A DNA stretch of 64,000 nucleotides from contig NW_027478852.1 in assembly GCF_051014685.1 (NCBI RefSeq), positions 1 to 64,000 on the forward strand, read 5' to 3'. Position numbers and translations under genes: made by a program. Positions 37,609 through 49,673 of this stretch are shown in pieces (within the stretch, counting starts at the first letter, position 1; each line of letters starts with the position of its first letter). Under the pieces are notes generated by a model. The model was given only the letters and a program-made list of their open reading frames with translations. It searched no databases and was not told the origin of the DNA. The DNA is from Ptiloglossa arizonensis. Its lineage: Eukaryota; Arthropoda; Insecta; Hymenoptera; Colletidae.

Positions 37609-40056
37609 TTGAGTTTCTCAAGCGTTTCTTACCTCCAAACTGCCATATCTCGCGAACGGATTGACCAATCCGCAAAATTTCTGTTGCATCTGAAAGTAGA
37701 AACTCGCCCGATTACAACGCTATGCGTACTTTTCCCCCAGGCCTTTCTATTTATTCGTTTCGAGCATCAGAACTGCGAAAATTTTGAGTTTCTCAAGCGT
37801 TTCTTACCTCCAAACTGCCTCATCTCGCGAACGGATTGACCAATCCGCAAAATTTCTGTTGCATTTGAAAGTAGAAACTCGCCCGATTACAACGGTATGC
37901 GCACTTTTCCACTGGGCCGTTCTAGTTATTCGTTTCGAGCATAAAACTGCGAAAATTTTGAGTTTCTCAAGCGTTTCTTACATCCAAACGGCCATATCTC
38001 GCGAACGGATTGACCAATCCGCATGATTTCTGTTGCATCTGAAAGTAGAAACTCGCCCGATTACAACGGTATGCGTACTTCTCCCCTAGGCCGTTCTCGT
38101 CATTCGTTTCGAGCATCAGAACTGCGAAAATTTTGAGTTTCTCAAGCGTTTCTTACATCCAAACGGCCATATCTCGCGAACGGTTTGACCAATCCGCATG
38201 ATTTCTGTTGCATCTGAAAGTAGAAACTCGCCCGATTACAACGGTATGCGCACTTTTCCCCTAGGCCGTTCTAGTTATTCGTTTCGAGCATCAGAACTGC
38301 GAAAATTTTGAGTTTCTCAAGCGTTTCTTACCTCCAAACTGCCATATCTCACGAACGGATTGACCAATCCGCAAAATTTCTGTTGCATTTGAAAGTAGAG
38401 ACTCGCCCGATTACAACGGTATGCGCACTTTTCCCCTGGGCCATTCTAGTTATTCGTTTCGAGCATCGGAACTGCGAAAATTTTGAGTTTCTAAAGCGTT
38501 TCTTATTTCCAAACTTCCATATCTCGCGAACGGATTGATCAATCCGCAAAATTTCTGTTGCATCTGAAAGTAGAAACTCGCCCGATTACAACGGTAGGTG
38601 TAGTTTTCCCCTAGGCCGTTCTAGTTATTCGTTTCGAGCATCAGAACTGCGAAAATTTTGAGTTCCTCAAGCGTTTCTTACTTCCAAACTGCCATATCAC
38701 GCGAACGGATTGACCAATCCGCAAAATTTCTGTTGCATCTGAAAGTAGAAACTCGCCCGATTACAACGGTATGCGTACTTTTCCCCCAGGCCTTTCTATT
38801 TATTCGTTTCGAGCATCAGAACTGCGAAAATTTTGAGTTTCTCAAGCGTTTCTTACCTCCAAACTGCCACATCTCGCGAACGGATTGACCAATCCGCAAA
38901 ATTTCTGTTGCATTTGAAAGTAGAAACTCGCCCGATTACAACGGTATGCGCACTTTTCCACTGGGCCGTTCTAGTTATTCGTTTCGAGCATAAAACTGCG
39001 AAAATTTTGAGTTTCTCAAGCGTTTCTTACATCCAAACGGCCATATCTCGCGAACGGATTGACCAATCCGCATGATTTCTGTTGCATCTGAAAGTAGAAA
39101 CTCGCCCGATTACAACGGTATGCGTACTTCTCCCCTAGGCCGTTCTCGTCATTCGTTTCGAGCATCAGAACTGCGAAAATTTTGAGTTTCTCAAGCGTTT
39201 CTTACATCCAAACGGCCATATCTCGCGAACGGTTTGACCAATCCGCATGATTTCTGTTGCATCTGAAAGTAGAAACTCGCCCGATTACAACGGTATGCGT
39301 ACTTCTCCCCTAGGCCGTTCTAGTCATTCGTTTCGAGCATCAGAACTGCGAAAATTTTGAGTTTCTCAAGCGTTTCTTACCTCCAAACTGCCATATCTCG
39401 CGAACGGATTGACCAATCCGCAAAATTTCTGTTGCTTCTGAAAGTAGAAACTCGCCCGATTACAACGGTATGCGCACTTTTCCCCTAGGCCGTTCTAGTT
39501 ATTCGTTTCGAGCATCAGAACTGCGAAAATTTTGAGTTTCTCAAGCGTTTCTTACCTCCAAACTGCCATATCTCGCGAACGGATTGACCAATCCGCAAAA
39601 TTTCTCTTGCTTCTGAAAGTAGAAACTCGCCCGATTACAACGGTATGCGCACTTTTCCCCTAGGCCGTTCTAGTTATTCGTTTCGAGCATCAGAACTGCG
39701 AAAATTTTGAGTTTCTCAAGCGTTTCTTACCTCCAAACTGCCACATCTCGCGAACGGATTGACCAATCCGCAAAATTTCTGTTGCATCTGAAAGTGGAAA
39801 CTCGCCCGATTACAACGGTAAGTGTAGTTTTCCCCTAGGCCGTTCCAGTTATTCGTTTCGAGCATCAGAACTGCGAAAATTTTGAGTTTCTCATGCGTTT
39901 CTTACCTCCAAACTGCCATTTCTCGCGAACGGATTGACCAATCCGCAAAATTTCTGTTGCATCTGAAAGTAGAAACTCGCCTGATTACAACGGTGGGTGT
40001 AGTTTTCCCCTAGGCCGTTCTAGTTATTTGTTTCGAGCATCAGAACTGCGAAAATT
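37609..40056 (+). repeat. 14-monomer HOR unit leading into the heptamer array
   Basis: Order B, C, A1, A3/D, F, G, H, C, A1, A3, D, E, J, K in 2,448 bp. It equals the following 7-monomer unit with an extra F, G, H, C, A1, A3, D inserted after A3/D. The F unit at 38308 carries tctcacgaac and gtagagact, and G carries tatttcc, matching the variants in the copy at 25015. Confidence 0.85.
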
Positions 40057-41280
40057 TTGAGTTTCTCAAGCGTTTCTTACCTCCAAACTGCCATATCTCG
40101 CGAACGGATTGACCAATCCGCAAAATTTCTGTTGCATCTGAAAGTAGAAACTCGCCCGATTACAACGCTATGCGTACTTTTCCCCCAGGCCTTTCTATTT
40201 ATTCGTTTCGAGCATCAGAACTGCGAAAATTTTGAGTTTCTCAAGCGTTTCTTACCTCCAAACTGCCTCATCTCGCGAACGGATTGACCAATCCGCAAAA
40301 TTTCTGTTGCATTTGAAAGTAGAAACTCGCCCGATTACAACGGTATGCGCACTTTTCCACTGGGCCGTTCTAGTTATTCGTTTCGAGCATAAAACTGCGA
40401 AAATTTTGAGTTTCTCAAGCGTTTCTTACATCCAAACGGCCATATCTCGCGAACGGATTGACCAATCCGCATGATTTCTGTTGCATCTGAAAGTAGAAAC
40501 TCGCCCGATTACAACGGTATGCGTACTTCTCCCCTAGGCCGTTCTCGTCATTCGTTTCGAGCATCAGAACTGCGAAAATTTTGAGTTTCTCAAGCGTTTC
40601 TTACATCCAAACGGCCATATCTCGCGAACGGTTTGACCAATCCGCATGATTTCTGTTGCATCTGAAAGTAGAAACTCGCCCGATTACAACGGTATGCGCA
40701 CTTTTCCCCTAGGCCGTTCTAGTTATTCGTTTCGAGCATCAGAACTGCGAAAATTTTGAGTTTCTCAAGCGTTTCTTACCTCCAAACTGCCATATCTCAC
40801 GAACGGATTGACCAATCCGCAAAATTTCTCTTGCTTCTGAAAGTAGAAACTCGCCCGATTACAACGGTATGCGCACTTTTCCCCTAGGCCGTTCTAGTTA
40901 TTCGTTTCGAGCATCAGAACTGCGAAAATTTTGAGTTTCTCAAGCGTTTCTTACCTCCAAACTGCCACATCTCGCGAACGGATTGACCAATCCGCAAAAT
41001 TTCTGTTGCATCTGAAAGTGGAAACTCGCCCGATTACAACGGTAAGTGTAGTTTTCCCCTAGGCCGTTCCAGTTATTCGTTTCGAGCATCAGAACTGCGA
41101 AAATTTTGAGTTTCTCATGCGTTTCTTACCTCCAAACTGCCATTTCTCGCGAACGGATTGACCAATCCGCAAAATTTCTGTTGCATCTGAAAGTAGAAAC
41201 TCGCCTGATTACAACGGTGGGTGTAGTTTTCCCCTAGGCCGTTCTAGTTATTTGTTTCGAGCATCAGAACTGCGAAAATT
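40057..41280 (+). repeat. 7-monomer HOR (B, C, A1, A3/D, E, J, K), copy 1
   Basis: Units start at 40057, 40232, 40406, 40581, 40756, 40931 and 41106; the C unit is 174 bp, giving 1,224 bp. Markers are gcctcatc in C, tctcacgaac plus ctcttgcttctg in E, aagtggaaac plus gttccag in J, and ctcatgcg plus gttatttg in K. This heptamer shares no consecutive order with the 1,225-bp heptamer at 17146. Confidence 0.93.
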
Positions 41281-42504
41281 TTGAGTTTCTCAAGCGTTTC
41301 TTACCTCCAAACTGCCATATCTCGCGAACGGATTGACCAATCCGCAAAATTTCTGTTGCATCTGAAAGTAGAAACTCGCCCGATTACAACGCTATGCGTA
41401 CTTTTCCCCCAGGCCTTTCTATTTATTCGTTTCGAGCATCAGAACTGCGAAAATTTTGAGTTTCTCAAGCGTTTCTTACCTCCAAACTGCCTCATCTCGC
41501 GAACGGATTGACCAATCCGCAAAATTTCTGTTGCATTTGAAAGTAGAAACTCGCCCGATTACAACGGTATGCGCACTTTTCCACTGGGCCGTTCTAGTTA
41601 TTCGTTTCGAGCATAAAACTGCGAAAATTTTGAGTTTCTCAAGCGTTTCTTACATCCAAACGGCCATATCTCGCGAACGGATTGACCAATCCGCATGATT
41701 TCTGTTGCATCTGAAAGTAGAAACTCGCCCGATTACAACGGTATGCGTACTTCTCCCCTAGGCCGTTCTCGTCATTCGTTTCGAGCATCAGAACTGCGAA
41801 AATTTTGAGTTTCTCAAGCGTTTCTTACATCCAAACGGCCATATCTCGCGAACGGTTTGACCAATCCGCATGATTTCTGTTGCATCTGAAAGTAGAAACT
41901 CGCCCGATTACAACGGTATGCGCACTTTTCCCCTAGGCCGTTCTAGTTATTCGTTTCGAGCATCAGAACTGCGAAAATTTTGAGTTTCTCAAGCGTTTCT
42001 TACCTCCAAACTGCCATATCTCACGAACGGATTGACCAATCCGCAAAATTTCTCTTGCTTCTGAAAGTAGAAACTCGCCCGATTACAACGGTATGCGCAC
42101 TTTTCCCCTAGGCCGTTCTAGTTATTCGTTTCGAGCATCAGAACTGCGAAAATTTTGAGTTTCTCAAGCGTTTCTTACCTCCAAACTGCCACATCTCGCG
42201 AACGGATTGACCAATCCGCAAAATTTCTGTTGCATCTGAAAGTGGAAACTCGCCCGATTACAACGGTAAGTGTAGTTTTCCCCTAGGCCGTTCCAGTTAT
42301 TCGTTTCGAGCATCAGAACTGCGAAAATTTTGAGTTTCTCATGCGTTTCTTACCTCCAAACTGCCATTTCTCGCGAACGGATTGACCAATCCGCAAAATT
42401 TCTGTTGCATCTGAAAGTAGAAACTCGCCTGATTACAACGGTGGGTGTAGTTTTCCCCTAGGCCGTTCTAGTTATTTGTTTCGAGCATCAGAACTGCGAA
42501 AATT
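41281..42504 (+). repeat. 7-monomer HOR (B, C, A1, A3/D, E, J, K), copy 2
   Basis: It starts 1,224 bp after copy 1 with the same seven types and the same rare variants. I noticed no difference from copy 1. This is one of the two most homogeneous tracts in the window. Confidence 0.93.
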
Positions 42505-43378
42505 TTGAGTTTCTCAAGCGTTTCTTACCTCCAAACTGCCATATCTCGCGAACGGATTGACCAATCCGCAAAATTTCTGTTGCATCTGAAAGTAGAAACT
42601 CGCCCGATTACAACGCTATGCGTACTTTTCCCCCAGGCCTTTCTATTTATTCGTTTCGAGCATCAGAACTGCGAAAATTTTGAGTTTCTCAAGCGTTTCT
42701 TACCTCCAAACTGCCTCATCTCGCGAACGGATTGACCAATCCGCAAAATTTCTGTTGCATTTGAAAGTAGAAACTCGCCCGATTACAACGGTATGCGCAC
42801 TTTTCCACTGGGCCGTTCTAGTTATTCGTTTCGAGCATAAAACTGCGAAAATTTTGAGTTTCTCAAGCGTTTCTTACATCCAAACGGCCATATCTCGCGA
42901 ACGGATTGACCAATCCGCATGATTTCTGTTGCATCTGAAAGTAGAAACTCGCCCGATTACAACGGTATGCGTACTTCTCCCCTAGGCCGTTCTCGTCATT
43001 CGTTTCGAGCATCAGAACTGCGAAAATTTTGAGTTTCTCAAGCGTTTCTTACATCCAAACGGCCATATCTCGCGAACGGTTTGACCAATCCGCATGATTT
43101 CTGTTGCATCTGAAAGTAGAAACTCGCCCGATTACAACGGTATGCGCACTTTTCCCCTAGGCCGTTCTAGTTATTCGTTTCGAGCATCAGAACTGCGAAA
43201 ATTTTGAGTTTCTCAAGCGTTTCTTACCTCCAAACTGCCATATCTCACGAACGGATTGACCAATCCGCAAAATTTCTCTTGCTTCTGAAAGTAGAAACTC
43301 GCCCGATTACAACGGTATGCGCACTTTTCCCCTAGGCCGTTCTAGTTATTCGTTTCGAGCATCAGAACTGCGAAAATT
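42505..43378 (+). repeat. 7-monomer HOR, copy 3, truncated after five monomers
   Basis: B, C, A1, A3/D, E (874 bp) are present with the usual markers. Then F follows at 43379 in place of J, and H at 43554 directly follows F, skipping G. The homogeneous tract ends here. Confidence 0.9.
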
Positions 43379-43553
43379 TTGAGTTTCTCAAGCGTTTCTT
43401 ACCTCCAAACTGCCATATCTCGCGAACGGATTGACCAATCCGCAAAATTTCTGTTGCATTTGAAAGTAGAAACTCGCCCGATTACAACGGTATGCGCACT
43501 TTTCCCCTGGGCCATTCTAGTTATTCGTTTCGAGCATCGGAACTGCGAAAATT
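43379..43553 (+). repeat. F unit joined directly to H (deletion of G)
   Basis: This F unit ends catcgg as usual but is followed by gttcctc and tatcacgcg of H. Everywhere else in the later domains F is followed by G. The joint lies in the conserved A4T4 and gagtt region shared by all types, which is the natural place for an exchange. Confidence 0.85.
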
Positions 43554-44252
43554 TTGAGTTCCTCAAGCGTTTCTTACTTCCAAACTGCCATATCACGCGA
43601 ACGGATTGACCAATCCGCAAAATTTCTGTTGCATCTGAAAGTAGAAACTCGCCCGATTACAACGGTATGCGTACTTTTCCCCCAGGCCTTTCTATTTATT
43701 CGTTTCGAGCATCAGAACTGCGAAAATTTTGAGTTTCTCAAGCGTTTCTTACCTCCAAACTGCCACATCTCGCGAACGGATTGACCAATCCGCAAAATTT
43801 CTGTTGCATTTGAAAGTAGAAACTCGCCCGATTACAACGGTATGCGCACTTTTCCCCTAGGCCGTTCTAGTTATTCGTTTCGAGCATCAGAACTGCGAAA
43901 ATTTTGAGTTTCTCAAGCGTTTCTTACATCCAAACGTCCATATCTCGCGAACGGATTGACCAATCCGCATGATTTCTGTTGCATCTGAAAGTAGAAACTC
44001 GCCCGATTACAACGGTATGCGTACTTCTCCCCTAGGCCGTTCTAGTCATTCGTTTCGAGCATCAGAACTGCGAAAATTTTGAGTTTCTCAAGCGTTTCTT
44101 ACATCCAAACGGCCATATCTCGCGAACGGATTGACCAATCCGCATGATTTCTGTTGCATCTGAAAGTAGAAACTCGCCCGATTACAACGGTATGCGCACT
44201 TTTCCCCTGGGCCGTTCTAGTTAGTCGTTTCGAGCATAAAACTGCGAAAATT

Positions 44253-44776
44253 TTGAGTTTCTAAAGCGTTTCTTATCTCCAAACTGCCATATCTCGCGAA
44301 GGGATTGATCAATCCGCAAAATTTCTGTTGCATCTGAAAGTAGAAGCTCGCCCGTTTACAACAGTATGCGCACTTTTCCCCTAGGCCGTTCTAGTTATTC
44401 GTTTCGATCATCAGAACTGCGAAAATTTTGAGTTTCTCAAGCGTTTCTTACATCCAAACGGCCATATCTCGCGAACGGATTGACCAATCCGCATGATTTC
44501 TGTTGCATCTGAAAGTAGAAACTCGCCCGATTACAACGGTATGCGTACTTCTCCCCTAGGCCGTACTAGTCATTCGTTTCGAGCATCAGAACTGCGAAAA
44601 TTTTGAGTTTCTCAAGCGTTTCTTACCTCCAAACTGCCATATCTCGCGAACGGATTGACCAATCCGCAAAATTTCTGTTGCAATTGAAAGTAGAAACTCG
44701 CCCGATTACAACGGTATGCGCACTTTTCCCCTTGGCCGTTCTAGTTATTCGTTTCGAGCATAAAACTGCGAAAATT
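44253..44776 (+). repeat. M, A, U block, copy 1 (pair with 61918-62441)
   Basis: M has gtagaagctc and ends cgatcatcag. A has gccgtactag. U has gcaattg and ccccttgg and is 174 bp. All of these rare variants recur together at 61918-62441, 17,665 bp away, and in both places a Q unit follows. This indicates a long-range segmental copy. Confidence 0.85.
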
Positions 44777-45475
44777 TTGAGTTTCTCAAGCGTTTCTTAC
44801 ATCCAAACGGCCATATCTCGCGAACGGATTGACCAATTCGCAAGATTTCTGTTGCTCCTGAAAGTAGAAACTCGCCCGATTACAACGGTATGCGCACTTT
44901 TCCCCTAGGCCGTTCTAGTTATTCGTTTCGAGCATCAGAACTGCGAAAATTTTGAGTTTCTCAAGCGTTTCTTACATCCAAACGGCTATATCTCGCGAAC
45001 GGATTGACCAATCCGCATAATTTCTGTTGCATCTGAAAGTAGAAACTCGTCCGATTGCAACGGTATGTGTAGTTTTCCCCTAGGCCGTTCTAGTCATTCG
45101 TTTCGAGCATCAGAACTGCGAAAATTTTGAGTTTCTCAAGCGTTTCTTACATCCAATCGGCCATATCTCGCGAACGGATTGACCAATCCGCATGATTTCT
45201 GTTGCATCTGATAGTAGAAACTCGCCCGTTTACATCGGTATGCGTACTTTTCCCCTAGGCCGTTCTAGTTATTCGTTTCGAGCATAAACCTGCGAAAATT
45301 TTGAGTTTCTCAAGCGTTTCTTACATCCAAACGGCCATATCTCGCGAACGGATTGACCAATCCGCATGATTTCTGTTGCATCTGAAAGTAGAAACTCGCC
45401 CGATTACAACGGTATGCGTACTTCTCCCCTAGGCCGTTCTAGTCATTCGTTTCGAGCATCAGAACTGCGAAAATT
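44777..45475 (+). repeat. Q, R, S, A module, copy 3
   Basis: Units at 44777 (Q), 44952 (R), 45127 (S, 174 bp) and 45301 (A), matching 20645-21343 at an offset of 24,132 bp. The match in order continues through A2, B, C, A, A2, D, E and F to 46874. S here has gcatgatt like copy 2. Confidence 0.88.
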
Positions 45476-46699
45476 TTGAGTTTCTCAAACGTTTCTTACA
45501 TCGAAACGGCCATATCTCGCGAACGGTTTGACCAATCCGCATGATTTCTGTTGCATCTGAAAGTAGAAACTCGCCCGATTACAACGGTATGCGTACTTCT
45601 CCCCTAGGCCGTTCTAGTCATTCGTTTCGAGCATCAGAACTGCGAAAATTTTGAGTTTCTCAAGCGTTTCTTACCTCCAAACTGCCATATCTCGCGAACG
45701 GATTGACCAATCCGCAAAATTTCTGTTGCATCTGAAAGTAGAAACTCGCCCGATTACAACGCTATGCGTACTTTTCCCCCAGGCCTTTCTATTTATTCGT
45801 TTCGAGCATCAGAACTGCGAAAATTTTGAGTTTCTCAAGCGTTTCTTACCTCCAAACTGCCACATCTCGCGAACGGATTGACCAATCCGCAAAATTTCTG
45901 TTGCATTTGAAAGTAGAAACTCGCCCGATTACAACGGTATGCGCACTTTTCCACTGGGCCGTTCTAGTTATTCGTTTCGAGCATAAAACTGCGAAAATTT
46001 TGAGTTTCTCAAGCGTTTCTTACATCCAAACGGCCATATCTCGCGAACGGATTGACCAATCCGCATGATTTCTGTTGCATCTGAAAGTAGAAACTCGCCC
46101 GATTACAACGGTATGCGTACTTCTCCCCTAGGCCGTTCTAGTCATTCGTTTCGAGCATCAGAACTGCGAAAATTTTGAGTTTCTCAAGCGTTTCTTACAT
46201 CGAAACGGCCATATCTCGCGAACGGTTTGACCAATCCGCATGATTTCTGTTGCATCTGAAAGTAGAAACTCGCCCGATTACAACGGTATGCGTACTTCTC
46301 CCCTAGGCCGTTCTAGTCATTCGTTTCGAGCATCAGAACTGCGAAAATTTTGAGTTTCTCAAGCGTTTCTTACCTCCAAACTGCCATATCTCGCGAACGG
46401 ATTGACCAATCCGCAAAATTTCTGTTGCTTCTGAAAGTAGAAACTCGCCCGATTACAACGGTATGCGCACTTTTCCCCTAGGCCGTTCTAGTTATTCGTT
46501 TCGAGCATCAGAACTGCGAAAATTTTGAGTTTCTCAAGCGTTTCTTACCTCCAAACTGCCATATCTCACGAACGGATTGACCAATCCGCAAAATTTCTCT
46601 TGCTTCTGAAAGTAGAAACTCGCCCGATTACAACGGTATGCGCACTTTTCCCCTAGGCCGTTCTAGTTATTCGTTTCGAGCATCAGAACTGCGAAAATT

Positions 46700-49673
46700 T
46701 TGAGTTTCTCAAGCGTTTCTTACCTCCAAACTGTCATATCTCGCGAACGGATTGACCAATCCGCAAAATTTCTGTTGCATTTGAAAGTAGAAACTCGCCC
46801 GATTACAACGGTATGCGCACTTTTCCCCTGGGCCATTCTAGTTATTCGTTTCGAGCATCGGAACTGCGAAAATTTTGAGTTTCTAAAGCGTTTCTTATCT
46901 CCAAACTTCCATATCTCGCGAACGGATTGATCAATCCGCAAAATTTCTGTTGCATCTGAAAGTAGAAACTCGCCCGATTACAACGGTAGGTGTAGTTTTC
47001 CCCTAGGCCGTTCTAGTTATTCGTTTCGAGCATCAGAACTGCGAAAATTTTGAGTTCCTCAAGCGTTTCTTACTTCCAAACTGCCATATCACGCGAACGG
47101 ATTGACCAATCCGCAAAATTTCTGTTGCATCTGAAAGTAGAAACTCGCCCGATTACAACGGTATGCGTACTTTTCCCCCAGGCCTTTCTATTTATTCGTT
47201 TCGAGCATCAGAACTGCGAAAATTTTGAGTTTCTCAAGCGTTTCTTACATCCAAACGGCCATATCTCGCGAACGGATTGACCAATCCGCATGATTTCTGT
47301 TGCATCTGAAAGTAGAAACTCGCCCGTTTACATCGGTATGCGTACTTTTCCCCTAGGCCGTTCTAGTTATTCGTTTCGAGCATCAGAACTGCGAAAATTT
47401 TGAGTTTCTCAAGCGTTTCTTACCTCCAAACTGCCACATCTCGCTAACGGATTGACCAATCCGCAAAATTTCTGTTGCATCTGAAAGTGGAAACTCGCCC
47501 GATTACAACGGTAAGTGTAGTTTTCCCCTAGGCCGTTCCAGTTATTCGTTTCGAGCATCAGAACTGCGAAAATTTTGAGTTTCTCATGCGTTTCTTACCT
47601 CCAAACTGCCATTTCTCGCGAACGGATTGACCAATCCGCAAAATTTCTGTTGCATCTGAAAGTAGAAACTCGCCTGATTACAACGGTGGGTGTAGTTTTC
47701 CCCTAGGCCGTTCTAGTTATTTGTTTCGAGCATCAGAACTGCGAAAATTTTGAGTTTCTCAAGCGTTTCTTACCTCCAAACTGCCATATCTCGCGAACGG
47801 ATTGACCAATCCGCAAAATTTCTGTTGCATTTGAAAGTAGAAACTCGCCCGATTACAACGGTATGCGCACTTTTCCCCTGGGCCGTTCTAGTTATTCGTT
47901 TCGAGCATCGGAACTGCGAAAATTTTGAGGTTCTAAAGCGTTTCTTATCTCCAAACTTCCATATCTCGCGAACGGATTGATCAATCCGCAAAATTTCTGT
48001 TGCATCTGAAAGTAGAAACTCGCCCGATTACAACGGTAGGTGTAGTTTTCCCCTAGGCCGTTCTAGTTATTCGTTTCGAGCATCAGAACTGCGAAAATTT
48101 TGAGTTCCTCAAGCGTTTCTTACCTCCAAACTGCCATATCTCGCGAACGGATTGACCAATCCGCAAAATTTCTGTTGCTTCTGAAAGTAGAAACTCGCCC
48201 GATTACAACGGTATGCGCACTTTTCCCCTAGGCCGTTCTAGTTATTCGTTTCGAGCATCAGAACTGCGTAAATTTTGAGTTTCTCAAGCGTTTCTTACCT
48301 CCAAACTGCCATATCTCGCGAACGGATTGACCAATCCGCAAAATTTCTCTTGCTTCTGAAAGTAGAAACTCGCCCGATTACAACGGTATGCGCACTTTTC
48401 CCCTAGGCCGTTCTAGTTATTCGTTTCGAGCATCAGAACTGCGAAAATTTTGAGTTTCTCAAGCGTTTCTTACCTCCAAACTGCCATATCTCGCGAACGG
48501 ATTGACCAATCCGCAAAATTTCTGTTGCATTTGAAAGTAGAAACTCGCCCGATTACAACGGTATGCGCACTTTTCCCCTGGGCCATTCTAGTTATTCGTT
48601 TCGAGCATCGGAACTGCGAAAATTTTGCGTTTCTAAAGCGTTTCTTATCTCCAAACTTCCATATCTCGCGAACGGATTGATCAATCCGCAAAATTTCTGT
48701 TGCATCTGAAAGTAGAAACTCGCCCGATTACAACGGTAGGTGTAGTTTTCCCCCAGGCCTTTCTATTTATTCGTTTCGAGCATCAGAACTGCGAAAATTT
48801 TGAGTTTCTCAAGCGTTTCTTACCTCCAAACTGCCACATCTCGCGAACGGATTGACCAATCCGCAAAATTTCTGTTGCATTTGAAAGTAGAAACTCGCCC
48901 GATTACAACGGTATGCGCACTTTTCCACTGGGCCGTTCTAGTTATTCGTTTCGAGCATAAAACTGCGAAAATTTTGAGTTTCTCAAGCGTTTCTTACATC
49001 CAAACGGCCATATCTCGCGAACGGATTGACCAATCCGCATGATTTCTGTTGCATCTGAAAGTAGAAACTCGCCCGATTACAACGGTATGCGTACTTCTCC
49101 CCTAGGCCGTTCTCGTCATTCGTTTCGAGCATCAGAACTGCGAAAATTTTGAGTTTCTCAAGCGTTTCTTACATCCAAACGGCCATATCTCGCGAACGGT
49201 TTGACCAATCCGCATGATTTCTGTTGCATCTGAAAGTAGAAACTCGCCCGATTACAACGGTATGCGTACTTCTCCCCTAGGCCGTTCTAGTCATTCGTTT
49301 CGAGCATCAGAACTGCGAAAATTTTGAGTTTCTCAAGCGTTTCTTACCTCCAAACTGCCATATCTCGCGAACGGATTGACCAATCCGCAAAATTTCTGTT
49401 GCTTCTGAAAGTAGAAACTCGCCCGATTACAACGGTATGCGCACTTTTCCCCTAGGCCGTTCTAGTTATTCGTTTCGAGCATCAGAACTGCGAAAATTTT
49501 GAGTTTCTCAAGCGTTTCTTACCTCCAAACTGCCATATCTCGCGAACGGATTGACCAATCCGCAAAATTTCTCTTGCTTCTGAAAGTAGAAACTCGCCCG
49601 ATTACAACGGTATGCGCACTTTTCCCCTAGGCCGTTCTAGTTATTCGTTTCGAGCATCAGAACTGCGAAAATT
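46700..49673 (+). repeat. 17-monomer module, copy 4
   Basis: Same order and 2,974-bp length as copies at 28688 and 34285, with the shared rare markers tcgctaacgg (J, 47400 unit), gaggttcta (47925 unit) and gcgtaaattt (before 48275). One private change, ttttgcgtttcta, marks the G/B hybrid at 48625. It lies 12.4 kb from copy 3, with the unrelated heptamer tract between them. Confidence 0.9.
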
